Shown in pieces: positions 15,343 through 23,593 of a DNA stretch of 64,000 nucleotides (the stretch's first letter is position 1; every line of letters starts with the position of its first letter). The notes under the pieces were generated by a model. That model was not told the origin of the DNA and searched no databases. It saw nothing but the letters and a program-made list of their open reading frames with translations. Both the position numbers and the translations under genes were made by a program. Source of the DNA: an uncultured Elusimicrobia bacterium (lineage in GTDB: Bacteria > Elusimicrobiota > Elusimicrobia > UBA1565 > UBA9628); assembly GCA_903830945.1 (NCBI GenBank), contig CAIKVT010000036.1, positions 124,001-188,000 on the forward strand, written 5' to 3'.

Positions 15343-16274
15343 ACAGAGATAAGATCATGGCAAGGACAATGCGATTCCTCGCTCTGACGGCCGTTGTGCT
15401 GCTCGCCGCGGCCGCTCCATCCGCCGCGGCCGGCGTGGGCACCACCGGCGCCCAGTTCCTCCAGGTTGGAGTGGGGGCCAGGCCCCTGGCCATGGGCGGA
15501 GCCTTTTCTGCCTTGCCGGATGACGCCAACGCTATCAACTGGAACCCGGGCGCCTTGGCCGAGGTCAAGACCAAGAACCTCACCGCCAGCTACAACGCGC
15601 TCTTCAAGGACGAGAACCAGGGCTTCCTGGGCTACGCCTCGCCCGTGGGCCAGGCCGGCACGGCCGCAGTCGGATTCAACTACCTCATGGTCTCCGACAT
15701 CCCGCGCCGGGCCGCCGAGTCCGATGCGCCGGACTCGACTTTTGCCAACCAAAACTACGTGGCGAGCCTCGCTTATGGCAGGTCCGTGATCCTGGATAAG
15801 TTTTCTCTGGGCGTCAATCTCAAGTACATCCGCGAGGACCTCGATAACTTCAAGGGCAGCGCCATGGCCGTGGACCTGGGCGCCTTGTATAAGACTCCGG
15901 TCGAGCATCTCACCGCGGGCCTGGTCATGCAGAACCTGGGCACCAGGATCGGACCCGATCCCTTGCCGCTGACTTTCAAGGGCGGCGCCGCCTACCGGTT
16001 ATTCAAGGAGCGCCTCGTTTTGGCCTCGGACGTGGATTGGCTGGCCATGGACCAGCGGGCCTACTGGGATCTAGGCGGTGAGTTCTGGCTCGACAAGGCC
16101 CTGGCCCTGCGCGCCGGCTACGAGCTCGGCCACGGCGTGGACAAGACAGGCTCGATGGTGGGCTTCGCCACCGGCTTTGGCGTCAAGATCAGCCAGCTCG
16201 TCTTGGATTATGCCTTCGTGCCCTTCGGCGACCTCGGCAACACCCATCGCTTCACGCTCGGGTGGCGCTTCTAA
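15339..16274 (+). CDS. PorV/PorQ-family outer-membrane beta-barrel protein
   Basis: A 311-residue barrel protein with an N-terminal signal peptide (ALTAVVLLAAAAPSAAA). The opening of the mature protein, VGVGARPLAMGGAFSALPDDANAINWNPGAL, is the hallmark of the PorV/PorQ family, related to FadL-type barrels. In type IX secretion PorV binds the C-terminal signal of cargo. The protein ends in the aromatic LGWRF expected of a barrel assembly signal. The ATG lies inside the previous gene's stop (ATGA), and its own stop overlaps the next ATG (TAATG), so translation of the three genes is coupled. Internal ATGs at 15357 and 15369 are alternatives. Pairing with a FlgD-tailed giant suggests it exports, anchors or folds that protein (inference). 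Confidence 0.85.
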   Translation: MNRDKIMARTMRFLALTAVVLLAAAAPSAAAGVGTTGAQFLQVGVGARPLAMGGAFSALPDDANAINWNPGALAEVKTKNLTASYNALFKDENQGFLGYASPVGQAGTAAVGFNYLMVSDIPRRAAESDAPDSTFANQNYVASLAYGRSVILDKFSLGVNLKYIREDLDNFKGSAMAVDLGALYKTPVEHLTAGLVMQNLGTRIGPDPLPLTFKGGAAYRLFKERLVLASDVDWLAMDQRAYWDLGGEFWLDKALALRAGYELGHGVDKTGSMVGFATGFGVKISQLVLDYAFVPFGDLGNTHRFTLGWRF

Positions 16275-17521
16275 TGGGCCACTGGGGATTGACGCGGACG
16301 CTGGCCGCCGCGGCCCTTCTTGTCGCAGCCCCGGCCTTGGCCCAGCAGGGCCCAGGCTGGAAGATGCAAGGCAGCCTCGACGCGATGGCGGGGCAGTATT
16401 TCTATAACGGCGGGGCGGGCGCCGTCAACGGCTACTTCAACGGCAACCTTCAGCTTCTGCGCAGCCTGGGCACCGATTCCGGTTTCTATCTTGACGCCAC
16501 CGGCAACTACACGGGATTCAAGCAGGTCAACGAGCTCGCGGGCGGCGGGACTCTGTTCCAACAGAGCATGGACTACTCCTTGGGCGCTAAGTGGATCAAG
16601 CGTTTCGAGGGTGGCTACAGCTTCATGCCCCGCCTGGGCGTGCACAGCCAGCTTTTTCGAGAGACCACGGATGAGACCTGGGGCAAGGGGCTCTACGATT
16701 TCTGGCGCACCGAGGCCGGTCTGACTTGGGAGCGCAAGACTCGCCTGGGCATTGGCGTGCCTTGGACCTACCAGTTCACGCTCGACCTTTACTACACGCA
16801 CTACCCGCATTTCCAATCTTTGGCCTCGCAGTTCGGCACCGAGCAGGCCGCGCCCGACCCCGGCAGCCGAATCCTGGACACGGTGAGCACCCAATTGGGC
16901 TATCGCAGCGAGTTCGAGCTGCCCGACTTCGTCAGCGTGTACGGCTTCTATTCCATCGACTTCATCTCCTTCAACGACCAGAAGGTCGTCGATTCCCAGG
17001 GCCAGTATCTCAGCGCCCTGCGTTCCGACTCCTACCAGACCCTTAGCGTGGGGGCCAGCAAGCGGCTCAACGACCTCGACGTGTTCGGTCGCGTGCGGCC
17101 CGTGGTGGCCCTGAGCCTGATCGCCGCGGACCTGTTTTCGAACCAGAACCATTTCGATGCGGATCCTTCGCGCCTTAAGTTCATCGGCGCTTACTACGAC
17201 TATTGGGAGGCCCGTTTCGATCCAAGCGTGAATTTGACCTTTCTTAAGACTATGACCACGGCGCGCTTGGGCTATGAGGCGGCGCTGCGCTTTTACACGG
17301 GCCGGGTCACACAGAACGGCGACGGCAGCTATACCGGCGACAAGCTGCGCCAGACCTCCCACAGCGTGTTCGTCGAGGGGACTCATCCGATCTGGAAAGG
17401 ACTCTGCGTCAAGGCGCGGGGAACGTGGTCCGCCGTCAGCTCGAATATGGACTATCAGCAGACTTACGTCTACAACTATCACGATTACAACTACTACGCG
17501 GGGTTAGAATGGAAATTCTGA
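16274..17521 (+). CDS. Predicted outer-membrane barrel protein of unknown family
   Basis: A 415-residue protein with a clean signal peptide (LAAAALLVAAPALAQ) followed by alternating hydrophobic and polar strands rich in Tyr, Phe and Gly, ending in LEWKF, a plausible C-terminal barrel signal. I recognise no named family. Strand-like repeats such as SGFYLDATGNYTGF and VSVYGFYSIDFISF suggest about 16-18 strands, but I cannot count reliably. The ATG chosen overlaps the preceding stop (TAATG) and gives the signal peptide; a GTG 12 bases upstream is less likely. The stop overlaps the following ATG by one base. Within the cassette it could be a second pore or a structural partner of the PorV-like protein. 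Confidence 0.75.
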   Translation: MGHWGLTRTLAAAALLVAAPALAQQGPGWKMQGSLDAMAGQYFYNGGAGAVNGYFNGNLQLLRSLGTDSGFYLDATGNYTGFKQVNELAGGGTLFQQSMDYSLGAKWIKRFEGGYSFMPRLGVHSQLFRETTDETWGKGLYDFWRTEAGLTWERKTRLGIGVPWTYQFTLDLYYTHYPHFQSLASQFGTEQAAPDPGSRILDTVSTQLGYRSEFELPDFVSVYGFYSIDFISFNDQKVVDSQGQYLSALRSDSYQTLSVGASKRLNDLDVFGRVRPVVALSLIAADLFSNQNHFDADPSRLKFIGAYYDYWEARFDPSVNLTFLKTMTTARLGYEAALRFYTGRVTQNGDGSYTGDKLRQTSHSVFVEGTHPIWKGLCVKARGTWSAVSSNMDYQQTYVYNYHDYNYYAGLEWKF

Positions 17522-19128
17522 TGAAGCGGTTATTGTTGGCGGCGGTGCTGGCCGGGGCGTTGGTCGCCCGGGCAGCGGCCGCGATCATGCTGATCCCCAA
17601 CGGCGCGGTGCAGGTGCGCGCCGGTGCCGGCGCTTGGGCCTCGGCCACGGGCCCCATGGAGATGACCGCGGGGCAGGAGGTTCGCACCGAGGCTGGCGCG
17701 GCCGCGGAAGTGAAGTTCCCGGATGGCTCCAGGGTATTGCTCAGCCCGCTTAGCCAGTTCAAGATGGAGAGCACGGATCACAAGGAGACGATACTCGGTC
17801 TGAGCTTGGGTAAACTACGCGCGGCTTTTTCGGGCTTCATGAGCAGCCGCGTCTCCATCCGCACGCCTACCGCGGTCTGCGCCGTGCGCGGTACGGTCTT
17901 CGAGCTGGGCGCAGACGCCAAGAGCACTCAGGTGAATATGGCCGAGGGTGTGCTCGAGATCCAGGACCAGAAGGGACAGCGGGCCGTGGTGACCTCGGAG
18001 GAGACCGTTACCATAGGGGAGCAAGGCATGGAGACGCCCCATCAGGTTGCTTTGACCGACAGCCGGGCCCTTGACGCCGTGCGGCCGATGGTCGTCAACC
18101 GGGAGAGCGCGCGCGATGCCACGCGCCGGATGCTTGAGGACATGCGCAACCGGGAGCTCAAGGCCAACGAGGCTCAGTTGGGAAAGGACGCCATCGACGC
18201 TTTCGGGCGGCGCGTGCGCATCGAGGAGTATCTGCTGCGACCGGACAATAAGTCATTTGAGTTGTTGTTCCTGAGCCATCGCCAAGACCGCTTCGACTGG
18301 GGACACATGGTCGAGATTTTCAACAGTAAGATCCCCGACGACATGAGCCAGGTCCCGGCTATCATCGCCGGGACCTTTTTGTCGCAGACCCAGCCTTCGC
18401 ATTGGCTCAAGTCCATGGAGTTCTACGCCACCAACACGGTGGACGCAGAGCGGGAGCAGATCTCCTTGGGAAATCCGACCCGCATCGACTTCTCCGGCTA
18501 TTTGAACCATGTTCCAGGCACGGATTTTCGTTATTATCCGATATCGATTGATGATGTCCAGACCCTCTACGGGCCGGGCGTGCCGGGAGGCGCACGAGTC
18601 CAGTTCGACCAACACCAGGATTTCGGGCAGACATCGGGCGGGCTGTTCACTTGGACCCAGAGTATCGTCAACAACCTTGGTACTCTTGCGCTTCTGGATC
18701 AGCTTCAGATGGATCCGTCCAGCGTGGTCGACGTAGACCCCGCGAACCACGGAGGCGCCCCGACCGACACCGCAGCCTGCAATCTTGGCGGAGATAACTG
18801 CATGTTTAACTCGGGGAACGCGGAGTTCGCGGGGCTCGCGACCGTATCCTCGTCGCCGAGCGGCCCCGGCAAGGCCGATTACCTGGTGTCAACGACTTAT
18901 TCTGACGGCAGCACGCTCGCCGTCGAGAAATTTTTGGTCAGTAACGACGGGAAGATCTACAACTCCGCCGCGACGGCTGACACCTTCACGCAGAACGGTT
19001 CTTATAACCTGGAGATCAATATCAAGTCCAATCTATTTCAGGGCCGCGATATAGACGTGCTCATCGCCCCCGAGATACTTCAGCAGAAGAAAACAGAAAC
19101 AACCACGGCTGACAGTCTCCAGCCGTAG
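17521..19128 (+). CDS. FecR-domain secreted protein
   Basis: A 535-residue exported protein. Residues 1-20 form a signal peptide (MKRLLLAAVLAGALVARAAA). Residues ~20-170 are a FecR-type domain: GAVQVRAGAGAW, a segment ending KFPDGSRVLLSPLSQF, and TPTAVCAVRGTVFELG. In true FecR this domain transmits a signal from a TonB receptor to an ECF sigma factor, but secreted free FecR-domain proteins are also common and probably structural. There is no N-terminal anti-sigma segment or membrane helix besides the signal, so I do not infer sigma regulation. Residues ~180-535 match nothing I know. The start ATG 17521 overlaps the previous stop by one base; an ATG at 17509 would add four residues. Last gene of the cassette, convergent with the MATE gene. 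Confidence 0.8.
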   Translation: MKRLLLAAVLAGALVARAAAAIMLIPNGAVQVRAGAGAWASATGPMEMTAGQEVRTEAGAAAEVKFPDGSRVLLSPLSQFKMESTDHKETILGLSLGKLRAAFSGFMSSRVSIRTPTAVCAVRGTVFELGADAKSTQVNMAEGVLEIQDQKGQRAVVTSEETVTIGEQGMETPHQVALTDSRALDAVRPMVVNRESARDATRRMLEDMRNRELKANEAQLGKDAIDAFGRRVRIEEYLLRPDNKSFELLFLSHRQDRFDWGHMVEIFNSKIPDDMSQVPAIIAGTFLSQTQPSHWLKSMEFYATNTVDAEREQISLGNPTRIDFSGYLNHVPGTDFRYYPISIDDVQTLYGPGVPGGARVQFDQHQDFGQTSGGLFTWTQSIVNNLGTLALLDQLQMDPSSVVDVDPANHGGAPTDTAACNLGGDNCMFNSGNAEFAGLATVSSSPSGPGKADYLVSTTYSDGSTLAVEKFLVSNDGKIYNSAATADTFTQNGSYNLEINIKSNLFQGRDIDVLIAPEILQQKKTETTTADSLQP

Positions 19129-19146
19129 CCCTGAGACGCAGCGACT

Positions 19147-20535
19147 TCAGCCCGCTTCTTCCATCTGCGGCGGCACGGCTAGCGGCTCCTGCAGAGGCGC
19201 CGGCAGCGGCACAACGCCCTTCGTCTTCCACCGTCCTGTCGCATAATACCCCGTGGAGAGCGCCAGCCCCATCCCCCAGGCGATAGGCACGCCCCACCAT
19301 ATCCCGTCGATCCCGATGCGGCCCGCCAGCCACGTCGAGATCGGGATGCGGATGAGCCACAAAGATAGGATGGTGATGAACATCGGGATCATCGTGTCTC
19401 CGGCGCCGCGCAGCACGCCCGTGAGCACGAACATGCTTGAAAAGACCACATAGAAGCCGCCCACGATCAAAAGGTAGCGGGCCCCGATGGCCACCACGTT
19501 GGGGTCCGCGTTGAAGAGCGCTATCAAGGGCCTGCCGAACAAGATCACTGAGAACGTTGTAGCCGCGGAGAAGGCCCCAGAAATGAGCAGAGCCGCCCTC
19601 AAGCCGTGCTTGACCCGCCCCAGCTTGCCTGCCCCCAGGTTCTGACCGGTGAAAGTCGACACCGCCGCGGAAAGGTTCATGGCTGGCAGCACCGCGAAAG
19701 CGTCGAGCCGGCCTGCGGCCGTGAAAGCCGCGATCGCGTCCGTTCCGAAGGCGTTGACCAGGCGCGCCAGAGCCATCATCCCCGTGGCTACGAGGACCTG
19801 CTGAACCCCCGTGGGCAGGCCGATAGCCAGGCCCTTTTTGAAGATGCCCCAGTCGAAGACCAGCCCATGCCACCGCGGCTTGACTACCTTGTGGGAACGG
19901 TTCAAGTGCACCACGCCCAGGACGCAGGCGACGGCCTGCGCGATGACCGTGGCCCAGGCCGAGCCCGCAATGCCCCAATGGCAGACCAGGACGAAGAGCG
20001 CGACCAGGACGATGTTGAGCACGGTTGAGACCATCAGAAAATAGAGGGGGGTCTTGGAGTCGCCTAGGCCGCGCAGGATGGCGCTGATGGTGGCGAACCC
20101 GAAGAGGGGCAGCATCCCTGCGAACATGATCTGTAAAAAGATCGTTCCCTGATCCAGCAGTTCGGCGGGGGTCTTGAGCATCACCAGCGCGGGCCGGGCG
20201 AGCCCAAGCCCGACCGCCGTGATCGCCAGAGACGCGAAGAAGACGAAGACCAAGGATGTGTCGATGGCGCGTTGGACCTTCTGCATGTGCTTGGCGCCGT
20301 AGTACTGCGAGATGAGGATGGAGAACCCCATGGTCACCCCGATGCTCAAGGCGATGAGCAGGAAGAGGATGGGGAAGCTCGCGCCCACGGCGGCCAAGGC
20401 GGATTTGCCGATGGCCCGGCCCACGATCACGCTGTCGACGATGCTGTAGGACTGCTGGAACACGTTGCCGATGAGCATGGGGACCGCGAAATGCAGGATG
20501 AGCTTGCCCTCGGGGCCGGCGGTCAGGTCTTTCAT
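19147..20535 (-). CDS. MATE-family multidrug/toxin exporter
   Basis: A 462-residue inner-membrane antiporter of the MATE family (NorM/DinF-like), which exchanges Na+ or H+ for organic cations or other small molecules. About twelve hydrophobic segments in two six-helix halves are apparent. Family features include FQQSYSIVDSVIVGRAIG in helix 1-2, RGLGDSKTP in the first half and the pseudo-symmetric RGAGDTMIP in the second. Length is standard. The last 25 residues form a proline-rich cytoplasmic tail. It stands alone, convergent with the FecR-domain gene (18 bases between them) and divergent from the DnaJ-like gene. Substrate unknown. Confidence 0.92.
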   Translation of the reverse strand: MKDLTAGPEGKLILHFAVPMLIGNVFQQSYSIVDSVIVGRAIGKSALAAVGASFPILFLLIALSIGVTMGFSILISQYYGAKHMQKVQRAIDTSLVFVFFASLAITAVGLGLARPALVMLKTPAELLDQGTIFLQIMFAGMLPLFGFATISAILRGLGDSKTPLYFLMVSTVLNIVLVALFVLVCHWGIAGSAWATVIAQAVACVLGVVHLNRSHKVVKPRWHGLVFDWGIFKKGLAIGLPTGVQQVLVATGMMALARLVNAFGTDAIAAFTAAGRLDAFAVLPAMNLSAAVSTFTGQNLGAGKLGRVKHGLRAALLISGAFSAATTFSVILFGRPLIALFNADPNVVAIGARYLLIVGGFYVVFSSMFVLTGVLRGAGDTMIPMFITILSLWLIRIPISTWLAGRIGIDGIWWGVPIAWGMGLALSTGYYATGRWKTKGVVPLPAPLQEPLAVPPQMEEAG

Positions 20536-20601
20536 GGCGGGGCCGATACCTACAGGTTATCAAAGTTTTGCTATGCTTGAGGCTACTGCCCGGTTACAAG
20601 C

Positions 20602-21579
20602 ATGCCCATAGAGTTCAAGGATTACTACGCGATTTTGGGGGTGAAGAAGGACGCCTCCCCGGATGAGATCAAGAAGTCCTATCGGCGCCTGGCCAGAGTG
20701 CACCATCCGGACCTCCAGCCCGAGAAGCAGAAGGCCCAGGCCGGCGAGAAGTTCAAGGAGATCAACGAGGCCTACGAGGTCCTCTCCGATCCCGGCAAGA
20801 AGTCCAAGTATGATCGGATCGGGCCTGGCTGGGACGCGGCGCAGGCCCCGCCGCCGCGTCGGGAGGCCCGCCAGGCGAGCCCGGATGCCGAGTCCTTCGC
20901 GGGCTTCAGCGATTTTTTTGAGTCCCTTTTCGGCGAACGTGGGTCTAGGTCTCAGTCGGGACGGCCTTTTCGGGCCGGCCCGCGCCAAGGCCAGGACATC
21001 GAAGCCGAACTGCCCCTGTCCTTGGAGGACGCTTTCCGGGGCGGGGAGAAGAAGCTGACCATCGAGGCTCCGGCCTTGTGTCCCGCCTGCGGCGGCTCGA
21101 GCCGCCAAGGGCGCGGCTTCTGCCCGGATTGCGGCGGAGTAGGAGAGGTCTCACAAAATCGCTCTATCACTACTCATCTGCCGGCGCACGCCCGCGACGG
21201 CATGAGGTTGCGCCTGCGCGGCCAGGGAGCCCCGGCTCCGGGCGGCGGCCGGTCGGGGGATCTTCTCGTGCGCGTGCGCCTGTTGCCGCATCCCCTGTTT
21301 AAGGTTTCGGGCGTGGATCTGGAGACGACCGTGACCGTGGCGCCCTGGGACGCCGCCTTGGGCGGCGAAGTCGCGGTGCCATCTTTGGGCGGGACCATCC
21401 GCATCAAGATCCCGGCCGGCACGCGAACCGGGCGGCGCCTGCGCATCGCGGGCAAGGGCTTGCGCAAAGAAGACGGTTCCAGGGGAGACCTCTACGTTGT
21501 GGCACGCCTGGACATCCCGGAGAGCACCGACGGCCGGATGGCGAAGCTCTATGAGCAGATGCGCGAGGCCTCCCGATAA
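20602..21579 (+). CDS. DnaJ-like co-chaperone (CbpA type)
   Basis: A 325-residue Hsp40. Residues 1-75 are a J domain with the HPD motif (VHHPDLQ) that stimulates DnaK. A glycine/phenylalanine-rich linker follows ([16 protein letters not shown]). The middle holds only two CxxCxG motifs (CPACGG, CPDCGG) instead of four, so at most one zinc site, intermediate between DnaJ and CbpA. Residues ~175-315 are the two C-terminal substrate-binding beta domains ([29 protein letters not shown]). No dnaK or grpE is near, so this is probably a secondary J protein rather than the main DnaJ. Confidence 0.92.
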   Translation: MPIEFKDYYAILGVKKDASPDEIKKSYRRLARVHHPDLQPEKQKAQAGEKFKEINEAYEVLSDPGKKSKYDRIGPGWDAAQAPPPRREARQASPDAESFAGFSDFFESLFGERGSRSQSGRPFRAGPRQGQDIEAELPLSLEDAFRGGEKKLTIEAPALCPACGGSSRQGRGFCPDCGGVGEVSQNRSITTHLPAHARDGMRLRLRGQGAPAPGGGRSGDLLVRVRLLPHPLFKVSGVDLETTVTVAPWDAALGGEVAVPSLGGTIRIKIPAGTRTGRRLRIAGKGLRKEDGSRGDLYVVARLDIPESTDGRMAKLYEQMREASR

Positions 21580-21592
21580 GGCGGCCCCTACG

Positions 21593-22069
21593 CTAACGGC
21601 CGCTGCCGCGGAACATCTTCTGAATGCGGGTGTAGGCCACTTGTTTGATCCAGCCGTCCAGTGCCTGGTGCCGTTTGAGCAGATCCGAGAACTCCTTGGC
21701 CGGGAAGCGAAAGAGCCGGCACGCTGATTCCGTGCGCACCGTGGCCGAGCGGGCGGACTTCAGCAAGAACCCGATCTCTCCGAAGAAGTCGCCGCAGCCG
21801 AGCCGGCCCACCTCGCGCGCCGCAGTCTTTCCGGCCGTGCGCCAGACCGACAGCTCGCCCTTGTAGACCACGAAGAAATCCTCGCCGCGCTCACCTTCTT
21901 GCAAGACGTCATGATAGGCGGGCCAAGCCTCCAGCGCGATGGTCGGCAGGCTCTTGAGAAGGGTCTCCAAAGCCGGCGCTTCTGAGAGCGCCTCCGCGAG
22001 CTTCAAGGACTGGGCCAGCCAGTCGAGGTCTTTGGGGCGGATGTTCTGTGATTCCGGTGTTTTGGTCAT
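21593..22069 (-). CDS. Cyclic nucleotide-binding-domain protein
   Basis: A 158-residue protein whose residues ~45-145 form a cyclic-nucleotide-binding (Crp-like) fold. The phosphate-binding cassette is visible as FFGEIGFLLKSARSATVRTES, with the glutamate and the ARSAT arginine in place, preceded by VYKGELSVWR. There is no DNA-binding helix-turn-helix, kinase or channel domain, so it is a stand-alone sensor or adaptor and not a Crp/Fnr transcription factor. It starts 6 bases after the stop of the secreted HNH-like gene and is probably co-transcribed with it. The ligand is unknown; many such domains bind no nucleotide. Confidence 0.85.
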   Translation of the reverse strand: MTKTPESQNIRPKDLDWLAQSLKLAEALSEAPALETLLKSLPTIALEAWPAYHDVLQEGERGEDFFVVYKGELSVWRTAGKTAAREVGRLGCGDFFGEIGFLLKSARSATVRTESACRLFRFPAKEFSDLLKRHQALDGWIKQVAYTRIQKMFRGSGR

Positions 22070-22075
22070 GACAGG

Positions 22076-22771
22076 TCAGTCTGCCGGATTAAGGCCGGGC
22101 GGGATCGGGGCGGTGCTCAGGTTGCTACCGCCGTCGACCTCGCTTCTCCCCTCGAACCAGAGCTGGATCTGTTGGATCGCCTCGGTCTGCTTCATGGTGC
22201 CCGCTTTCATCTGCTGATAGAGCTGCATCTCGAGCCGATCCTTGCCGTTGCTTCCGTCGGGATCCCCATGGGGCTGGGGCCAGACGTTGTCCACATAGCT
22301 GTCTCCGCCGACGGCCAGGGGGATGAGGTGGTCGAACTCGTAGTCGGACCAGTCGTTTTGCGGGATGCCGTAATGCGCCGCGATCTCCTGCTTCATCTGC
22401 TGGGTGACGTGGCGCCTGCAGTAAGGGATCTGCTCGGCGTAGCGGTATTCCGAGAAGTCCGGGTCACTCGGGGTGCAGAGTTTTCCGGGAGTGAAGGACC
22501 AGTCCGCGGGCACCCGCTCTCCGGCGGCGGCTTGAGGCGCCGGCGCTGATTTCCGTGAGGCTGCCAGCGGGGCGGCCGTGCCTGCTGGCGGAACTGAGGT
22601 CTGCTCCAGTGCCGAGGGTCCGCCGAAGAAGCGGACAGCCAGGGATTGCGCCGCGCCGCGTTGGATGACGTTCGCGGCGGCGGCTGGTTGTTGGTCCGCC
22701 GCCTGCGGTTGCGCGGCGGTCAGGGCAGGCGCCAGGAGGAAGAGGGGAAATATGATTCTTGGGACGCTCAT
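22076..22771 (-). CDS. Secreted HNH-endonuclease-like protein
   Basis: A 231-residue exported protein: signal peptide in residues 1-20, an Ala/Pro/Gln-rich linker to about residue 85, then a domain with CTPSDPDFSEYRYAEQIPYC and an HNH-like core YEFDHLIPLAVGGDSYVDNVWP followed by KDRLEMQL. The DH...N...K arrangement matches small secreted or phage-like HNH nucleases that end in AKDxxE...L. A DNA-cleaving function is inferred from this motif only. The cysteine pair may form a disulfide outside the cytoplasm. Its promoter is at 22792-22821; the cyclic-nucleotide-domain gene follows 6 bases downstream. Confidence 0.68.
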   Translation of the reverse strand: MSVPRIIFPLFLLAPALTAAQPQAADQQPAAAANVIQRGAAQSLAVRFFGGPSALEQTSVPPAGTAAPLAASRKSAPAPQAAAGERVPADWSFTPGKLCTPSDPDFSEYRYAEQIPYCRRHVTQQMKQEIAAHYGIPQNDWSDYEFDHLIPLAVGGDSYVDNVWPQPHGDPDGSNGKDRLEMQLYQQMKAGTMKQTEAIQQIQLWFEGRSEVDGGSNLSTAPIPPGLNPAD

Positions 22772-22791
22772 ATCGCGGCCTTCATGGTTTA

Positions 22792-22821
22792 ATTATTGGG
22801 TATAAGGGCCTAAATTGTCAA
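22792..22821 (-). promoter_or_regulatory. Promoter of the HNH/cNMP-domain operon
   Basis: On the minus strand TTGACA (22821-22816) and AATAAT (22797-22792) are separated by 18 bases, about 20 bases before the start codon. A direct repeat AAGGTCC (22820-22826 and 22828-22834 on the plus strand) overlaps and precedes the -35 and could be an operator. Confidence 0.6.
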
Positions 22822-22903
22822 GGTCCAAAGGTCCTAGATGGCCGTGACCATCTTTGTTTATATCAAAAATGAGAGGATATGGGGCCGGGGAGGACGCCGG
22901 GAC

Positions 22904-23593
22904 CTACCAGGCGTCCATCGTGTCGAGTGACTCGCGCCGCTTTTCCAAGTCGGATTGACGGCCGGCCGACCGAGCCAGCTCCTCTGCCTTGAGACGCAGC
23001 TCCTCGGCCGAAGCCAGCAGGCCTTTGGAGTCGCCGAGCCGGTCCAATTGGTCGGCCCGGTTGGAGAGCAGATCCAGCTTGGCCTGTTCTTTGCTGGATT
23101 CCGCCTTGAGATTGTTGGCCGTTGTTTCCGCCTGCTGCCCTTCGGCTGACGAATCGGCAGCCGCGTTGGCCGCATTCTGGTCCGCGGCGGCCACGCCGGA
23201 TTGAGCGGCGGTCCTCAGCCCGGTTTGCACTCCCGTTTTTATGGCGTTGCCCAGAGCGCTGCCTCCAGGGAGGAAGCCGAGGGCGCCCGCTATGGCGCCC
23301 ATCCCGGCCGCGCTGTTCTGGGCCTGGGCCTGCTGCTGTCGGGCCGCTTCGAGCTGTGCAGCCTGACGATGTTGGGCTTCGGCGATCGTCTGTTGGACCT
23401 GCTGCTGCAGGGCCGACACCTTCTGCGCCCTGAGCTTATAGCGGTTGCGCAGATTGCGCGCCATCCGGTGGTATCTGTCCGTATCGGCCTGCAAGGAAGC
23501 CGTGTCGAGAGCTTTGAACCCCTCCGGCGCGGGCTGCGCCGCGGCCGGCAGAGCGGTCAGCAACGCCAGGACTAGGCCGCCGCCCCTAATCAT
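22904..23593 (-). CDS. Secreted coiled-coil protein of unknown function
   Basis: A 229-residue protein with a signal peptide (GLVLALLTALPAAAQ). Two long coiled-coil stretches, residues ~45-95 (Gln/Ala-rich) and ~150-215 (Glu/Lys/Leu-rich), flank a glycine-rich, weakly hydrophobic hinge (GMGAIAGALGFLPGGSALGNAIKTG). I recognise no family. Its start overlaps the end of the upstream lipoprotein gene by 8 bases, and that gene overlaps the outer-membrane protein gene by 7, so the three form a tightly coupled operon. It may bridge periplasmic components, as coiled-coil envelope proteins often do; this is speculation from composition and context. Confidence 0.7.
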   Translation of the reverse strand: MIRGGGLVLALLTALPAAAQPAPEGFKALDTASLQADTDRYHRMARNLRNRYKLRAQKVSALQQQVQQTIAEAQHRQAAQLEAARQQQAQAQNSAAGMGAIAGALGFLPGGSALGNAIKTGVQTGLRTAAQSGVAAADQNAANAAADSSAEGQQAETTANNLKAESSKEQAKLDLLSNRADQLDRLGDSKGLLASAEELRLKAEELARSAGRQSDLEKRRESLDTMDAW

